Assembly (NCBI GenBank): GCA_021647805.1
Contig: JAKITZ010000093.1
Span: 1 to 8,972, forward strand
DNA: 8,972 nt
Origin: Robiginitomaculum sp.
Lineage (GTDB): Bacteria > Pseudomonadota > Alphaproteobacteria > Caulobacterales > Maricaulaceae
Direction of reading: 5' to 3'
Shown here in pieces: positions 6,782 through 8,972 of this stretch; position 1 is the first letter of the stretch, and each line of letters begins with the position of its first letter. A program made the translations under genes and the position numbers. The notes below the pieces were generated by a model, which saw nothing but the letters and a program-made list of their open reading frames with translations, did no database searches and was not told where the DNA came from.

Positions 6782-7627
6782 GGGGTCGAAGCCATTCTCT
6801 CAGCCATCAACCGCCGGGCCGCATTTCACTCTGAAGATGAAGCCCGACTGATTGCCCGTGAGGGCGAGCGCATCGAGGGAGACCCCTCCAGCCACCCGGT
6901 GTGGCGCGATGCCGAAGCTGCCCGCCTGTGCACCGAGCGCCTGATACGCATCGCTCGCAAGACCGGCAAGCGCATTCATGTTCTGCATATTTCGACAGCA
7001 GAAGAAATTCCGCTGCTGGCTGCCAACAAGGATGTGGCAACAGTAGAACTTACCCCCCAGCATCTCACGCTGGCAGCGCCAGAGGCTTATGAAAGCCTTG
7101 GCACCTATGCCCAGATGAACCCGCCCATTCGCAGCGCAGAACACCGCGCCGGGCTGTGGCGCGGCCTGGCCGACGGGGTGGTTGATGTGCTTGGCTCAGA
7201 CCATGCCCCGCATACCATTGAAGAAAAAGAACAGCCCTATCCGTTGTCACCATCGGGCATGCCCGGTGTGCAAACGCTGGTTCCGATTATGCTGACCCAT
7301 GTCAACAACGGCAATCTCAGCCTTGAACGCTTTGTCGATCTGACCAGCCACGGCCCGTGCCGCATTTTCGGCATCAGCCAAAAGGGCCGCATTGCAGCCG
7401 GTTATGATGCAGACTTTACCATCGTCGACATGTCCGCCAGCCGCACCATTACCAATGACTGGATAGAAAGCCGCTGCGGCTGGACGCCCTATGATGGCAG
7501 TGAAGTAAAAGGCTGGCCCATCGGAACGATTATCCGTGGCAATACAGTCATGTGGGATGATGAAATCATCGGCAACGCCGCCGGTCAGCCGGTCGGGTTT
7601 CTGGAGACTTTGCAGAAAAGTATCTGA
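5276..7627 (+). CDS. Chimeric frame: SoeA-type molybdopterin oxidoreductase N-half joined to dihydroorotase C-part
   Basis: A single open frame of 783 codons combines two unrelated enzymes. Residues 1 to about 502 are the N-terminal half of a sulfite dehydrogenase (SoeA-like) molybdoenzyme. Residues about 496-783 are the C-terminal part of a class I dihydroorotase. The join lies at LLVDDDG (residues 496-502), which fits both families. G+C content shifts sharply there. Each half lacks essential parts: the molybdoenzyme loses its C-terminal cofactor-binding half, and the dihydroorotase loses its N-terminal HxH metal site. I therefore expect no working product, and think a false assembly join the likeliest cause. 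The start is uncertain. TTG 5276 has AAGAGG at 5255-5260, a long 15-base spacing. TTG 5354 has GGGGAG at 5342-5347 with 6-base spacing and would remove 26 unconserved residues. Confidence 0.85.
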   Translation: MSFHTNTGSVILESAHKRVQIAGERVLSKNPFATIKQKVNLSPEVADEVKTTTCYMCACRCGIKVHLKEGKVRYIEGNPDHPINKGVLCAKGSAGIMTQYSPAKLTKPLLRVGERGEGKFKEIEWDEALALAEKWLGDAKAKDPSRLAFFTGRDQSQSLTGWWAKQFGTRNFAAHGGFCSVNMAAGGIYTVGGAFWEFGEPDWDLTKYFMMFGVAEDHDSNPIKIGLGKLKTRGDAKFVAVNPSRNGYNSIADEWIGIRPGTDGLFIFALIHELLKAEKVDFKYLARYSNAPWLIIQNPGGEDDGLVLRDKKGNPLCYDLKKKKPVSAMDADITPALVGARTVRKKQVVPAFELLAKRFLNDKYAPDAVAETTGVPADTIRRIAAELAQVAFEEEIVIDQPWTDVWGRKHDKMIGRPVSFHAMRGISAHSNGFHTCRAIHILQVLLGSVDVPGGWRNKAPYPKPIPPGPKPSGEPIGPNMTLEGMPLGTPTGPEDLLVDDDGGVEAILSAINRRAAFHSEDEARLIAREGERIEGDPSSHPVWRDAEAARLCTERLIRIARKTGKRIHVLHISTAEEIPLLAANKDVATVELTPQHLTLAAPEAYESLGTYAQMNPPIRSAEHRAGLWRGLADGVVDVLGSDHAPHTIEEKEQPYPLSPSGMPGVQTLVPIMLTHVNNGNLSLERFVDLTSHGPCRIFGISQKGRIAAGYDADFTIVDMSASRTITNDWIESRCGWTPYDGSEVKGWPIGTIIRGNTVMWDDEIIGNAAGQPVGFLETLQKSI
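6761..6781 (+). other. Junction word shared by the soeA and pyrC parts
   Basis: These bases encode LLVDDDG. In SoeA relatives the Pro-rich stretch is followed by GPEDLLVD-x-DG; in alphaproteobacterial dihydroorotases the same place before RRAAFH-x-EDE reads LLV-(D/E)-D-D or similar. The word is about 20-21 bp long, which is close to the smallest k-mer used by common short-read assemblers. This is where I place the breakpoint. Confidence 0.65.
6761..7627 (+). pseudogene. pyrC: pyrC, 3' portion (class I dihydroorotase), 5' part missing
   Basis: Dihydroorotase interconverts carbamoyl aspartate and dihydroorotate in pyrimidine synthesis. About 288 residues remain of the usual 440 or so. Visible landmarks are RRAAFHSEDE (H518, second-half metal ligand), IHVLHIST (H571), QMNPPIRS, DVLGSDHAPHT (D642, catalytic Asp), SPSGMPGVQTLVPIML, KGRIAAGYDADFTIVD and the C-terminal GWPIGTIIRG. 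The DDD of the junction word lies where the bridging aspartate of this class is expected. Missing are the N-terminal beta part and the DxHxH metal motif, about 155 residues. Composition is clearly richer in G+C than everything upstream. The stop TGA is at 7625-7627, only 2 bp from the end of the convergent downstream gene. Confidence 0.85.
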
Positions 7628-7629
7628 GT

Positions 7630-7911
7630 CTACTGCGTTGCGCGAGCAACGGTAAACTCACCGATGCGGATGCGGTCGGGCAGGCGCTCGACCATTTTGG
7701 CGACCGGTTCCTCGCCATAGGTGGCGATCATGTCAGAAAGGGCGGCAAAAATTGCGGCAGTTGCAACGCAATCAGGGTCAATGCCGTCATAAACAGCTTC
7801 TTCCCAGGCATCGAGAATATAACGCAGGGCCGCGTGTTTGGCCTTGTTGTTTTCTTCAGCGTCTGAAAGCGCACCCTGGCCGTCAATTTTGAAAGCAGGT
7901 GTATGTCCCAC
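7630..7911 (-). CDS. Conserved 93-residue protein of unknown function
   Basis: The small soluble protein has no signal peptide. It carries the helical core ALRYILDAWEEAVYDGIDPDCVATAAIFAALSDMIATYGEEPVAKMVERLPDRIRIGEF. This looks like an uncharacterised family that I remember from Hyphomicrobiales and neighbours, with the same LDAWEEA...DGID and LSD(L/M)(V/I)ATYGEE blocks; I know no function for it. The start is GTG at 7911, supported by the Shine-Dalgarno sequence AAGGGGA on the minus strand (7919-7925) with 7-base spacing. The stop TAG (7630-7632) is 2 bp from the pyrC stop on the other strand. Its G+C-rich codons match the pyrC part and not the soeA part, so it belongs to the same right-hand fragment. 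Confidence 0.75.
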   Translation of the reverse strand: MGHTPAFKIDGQGALSDAEENNKAKHAALRYILDAWEEAVYDGIDPDCVATAAIFAALSDMIATYGEEPVAKMVERLPDRIRIGEFTVARATQ

Positions 7912-8296
7912 CGCGAAATCCCCTTAGATTATGTGCCGTTTTTCCCATTTGTTGCAAAGGACATTAGCACATGAAATTTTCCCCGCACGGACGACCTTTA
8001 ATAAAGGTTAACGTCTTTCCACAAATTGTGCATAAGTTTTATTTATCGGGCAAAGCGGTAAAGTGAGGCAGCTAGAGGGAGCCGATTTTAACACCGCAAC
8101 CGACAGCAAAGTGGACATACCAGCGTAGTCACTTTCGACCCTTAGCGGGCTTTTGGGGGAATTCATATATTCGGTATTCAAATCTCGAAACCGGACATTC
8201 AAATTGTTGGTAATCTGGTTGACATCAAGGGTAGCTATTCGGACTTTGCCGACGGTTCAATTCATTTCGGTATGTTCGCTATTGCACAGCTATGGG
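7912..8296. other. Intergenic region of the right-hand fragment
   Basis: These 385 bp lie between the 3' end of azlD and the start of the 93-residue protein gene, both on the minus strand. It contains the ribosome site of the latter (7919-7925), a perfect 15-bp palindrome (7994-8008), and on the plus strand an open stretch without a start codon (8146-8325). The 8100-8150 part includes TCACTTTCGACCCTTAGCGG, which resembles degenerate alphaproteobacterial intergenic sequence. I see no convincing gene, RNA or terminator here. Confidence 0.5.
7994..8008. promoter_or_regulatory. 15-bp perfect palindrome, possible operator
   Basis: ACCTTTAATAAAGGT is a perfect inverted repeat with 7-bp arms and one central base. 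Its near edge is 83 bp upstream of the GTG start of the 93-residue protein gene (minus strand), a position suited to an operator. It lacks a T-tract on either strand, so termination is unlikely. No regulator can be named. Confidence 0.35.
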
Positions 8297-8587
8297 CTAA
8301 TACAACGGCAATCCAGCGAACGTAACGACACCAACGATCATCGTAACGATGACATTATTTGTTTTCCAGGCGATGCCTAGCGCAACTGTTGCTGCAACCC
8401 ATGTCATTACAGGTTGACCAGCCATTGATGCGGCCACGAGAGATACTATTATCAACCCCGGCAAATCATTGAGCAATGGTGCCAGGCGGGACTTACGGAT
8501 AGCATTTCCAGCAATCAACCCGGTAACACGAATAGAAAAAGCCGCAATCGCAAGAACACCGATAAATATCCAATAAGAGGATGTCAT
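8297..8587 (-). CDS. azlD: AzlD family protein, small subunit of a branched-chain amino acid exporter
   Basis: The 96-residue hydrophobic protein has three to four membrane segments: about 5-25, 37-55 (RLAPLLNDLPGLIIVSLVAASM), 60-75 and 78-94. The block LAPLLNDLPGLIIVSLVAA corresponds to the conserved AzlD pattern. AzlD works with AzlC; the pair exports branched-chain amino acids and analogues in Bacillus (AzlCD) and Corynebacterium (BrnFE). ATG 8585-8587 overlaps the azlC stop as ATGA, indicating translational coupling, and AGGAGG lies 7 bases before it inside azlC. The stop is TAG at 8297-8299. The length is slightly below the usual 100-110 residues, and the frame appears complete. Confidence 0.85.
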   Translation of the reverse strand: MTSSYWIFIGVLAIAAFSIRVTGLIAGNAIRKSRLAPLLNDLPGLIIVSLVAASMAGQPVMTWVAATVALGIAWKTNNVIVTMIVGVVTFAGLPLY

Positions 8588-8972
8588 TCCTCAGCCTCCT
8601 GTATATGGCGAACCGCCATCGACAAGAAAACCCCGACCACAGAACCAGCTATGATCGCGTAGGCTTTGGGAGTTCCATAGACAACAAACAGGCAAGTCAC
8701 GGCAAAGCACCCCAACCATGGCACTGCATTCTTTTGCCCGCGCCACATCCCTCGTGCCATGGCGAGGAAAGCGGCAGTAAAGGCAAAACCTAAACCGAAT
8801 TTTTCAAGGTCGGGCAGTGATGCTCCTACCACAGCACCAAGCGCTGTTGATCCAGTCCAGACCGAGATCATTACACTTCCGGACCCAAGTAAAACCATCG
8901 CACCTATGTTTGAATTTTTTGCCCGTTGGGCCATCGTCAATGCCCAATTTTCATCGCCGGTAATGTGTATTG
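8584..8972 (-). CDS. azlC: AzlC family protein, large subunit of a branched-chain amino acid exporter, 5' end beyond the window
   Basis: The frame stays open to the right edge. A TTG at 8940 is not the true start, because the upstream codons continue in frame as IHITGDENWAL, which matches the DE(N/T)(F/W)AL block of AzlC. About 129 of the usual 230-240 residues are visible. They show the family block SVWTGSTALGAVVGASLPDLEKFGLGFAFTAAFLAM and later membrane segments (WLGCFAVTCLFVVYG, AIIAGSVVGVFLSM). The protein is an inner-membrane exporter subunit paired with AzlD, whose start overlaps its stop by four bases (ATGA). Nothing is visibly broken; it is only cut by the window edge. Confidence 0.85.
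   Translation of the reverse strand, partial: IHITGDENWALTMAQRAKNSNIGAMVLLGSGSVMISVWTGSTALGAVVGASLPDLEKFGLGFAFTAAFLAMARGMWRGQKNAVPWLGCFAVTCLFVVYGTPKAYAIIAGSVVGVFLSMAVRHIQEAEE
8595..8600 (-). promoter_or_regulatory. Strong Shine-Dalgarno site for azlD inside azlC
   Basis: A perfect AGGAGG on the minus strand ends 7 bases before the azlD ATG (8587). It lies within the azlC coding sequence, so azlD can be initiated both by coupling through the ATGA overlap and by its own site. It fixes the azlD start. Confidence 0.8.

Noticed and set aside
5276..7627. A real bifunctional sulfite dehydrogenase-dihydroorotase enzyme
   Set aside because: Both halves lack essential parts (the cofactor-binding C-half of SoeA and the N-terminal HxH metal site of PyrC), composition jumps at the join, and the join lies in a coincidentally shared word.
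7935..7958. Promoter-like TTGCAA and CATAAT on the minus strand ahead of the 93-residue gene
   Set aside because: The -10 box would place the transcription start inside the ribosome site, and alphaproteobacterial promoters are too loose to call from one match.
8008..8202. A 64-codon minus-strand frame in the 7912-8296 gap
   Set aside because: Its residue composition does not look protein-like, it has no recognised motif or ribosome site, and a competing plus-strand frame looks more coding-like.
8938..8940. TTG as the start of azlC
   Set aside because: The frame continues upstream to the window edge with a family-matching DENWAL block, so the gene is truncated by the edge.

Overview
The window looks alphaproteobacterial. 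It carries a close match to MipZ, the ParA-type division-site ATPase known from Caulobacter and its relatives. It also carries a DUF1489 protein, a small family that I associate almost entirely with Alphaproteobacteria. All family assignments are from memory of the protein sequences; no search was run.

Layout. 1-2224 is a plus-strand gene run: the tail of an unrecognised gene, a secreted protein of unknown function, a DUF1489 protein and a SPOR-domain lipoprotein. These are spaced 15, 50 and 51 bp apart and look like one operon of envelope-related genes. 2375-3139 (minus) is a PapD-like pilus chaperone with no usher or pilin beside it. Only 30 bp away and divergent from it is mipZ (3170-4024). 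4025-4885 is about 860 bp without a convincing gene. It holds two copies of a structured 46-bp repeat, a duplicated cluster of AAGGGT boxes at 10-bp spacing, and a decayed dispersed repeat. 4886-5245 encodes a small membrane protein of unknown function, followed by a 783-codon reading frame at 5276-7627.

The main observation is that 5276-7627 is a chimera. Its first half is the N-terminal half of a SoeA-type molybdopterin oxidoreductase (cytoplasmic sulfite dehydrogenase large subunit). Its second half is the C-terminal two thirds of a class I dihydroorotase (PyrC). They join in frame at a short word (6761-6780, LLVDDDG) that fits naturally in both families. Base composition changes sharply there: 24 G+C of 60 at 5881-5940 against 43 of 60 at 7141-7200. 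Each half has lost essential parts of its enzyme. The most economical reading is that two different genomes, or two distant loci, were joined at a shared word of about 20 bp by the assembler. Illegitimate recombination is the alternative. A working bifunctional enzyme is unlikely.

The right part (about 6782-8972) therefore probably belongs to a different, more GC-rich alphaproteobacterium. It holds the pyrC tail, a conserved 93-residue protein of unknown function ending 2 bp from pyrC on the opposite strand, a gene-poor stretch, and azlD and azlC (branched-chain amino acid exporter subunits) overlapping by ATGA on the minus strand. azlC runs off the right edge.
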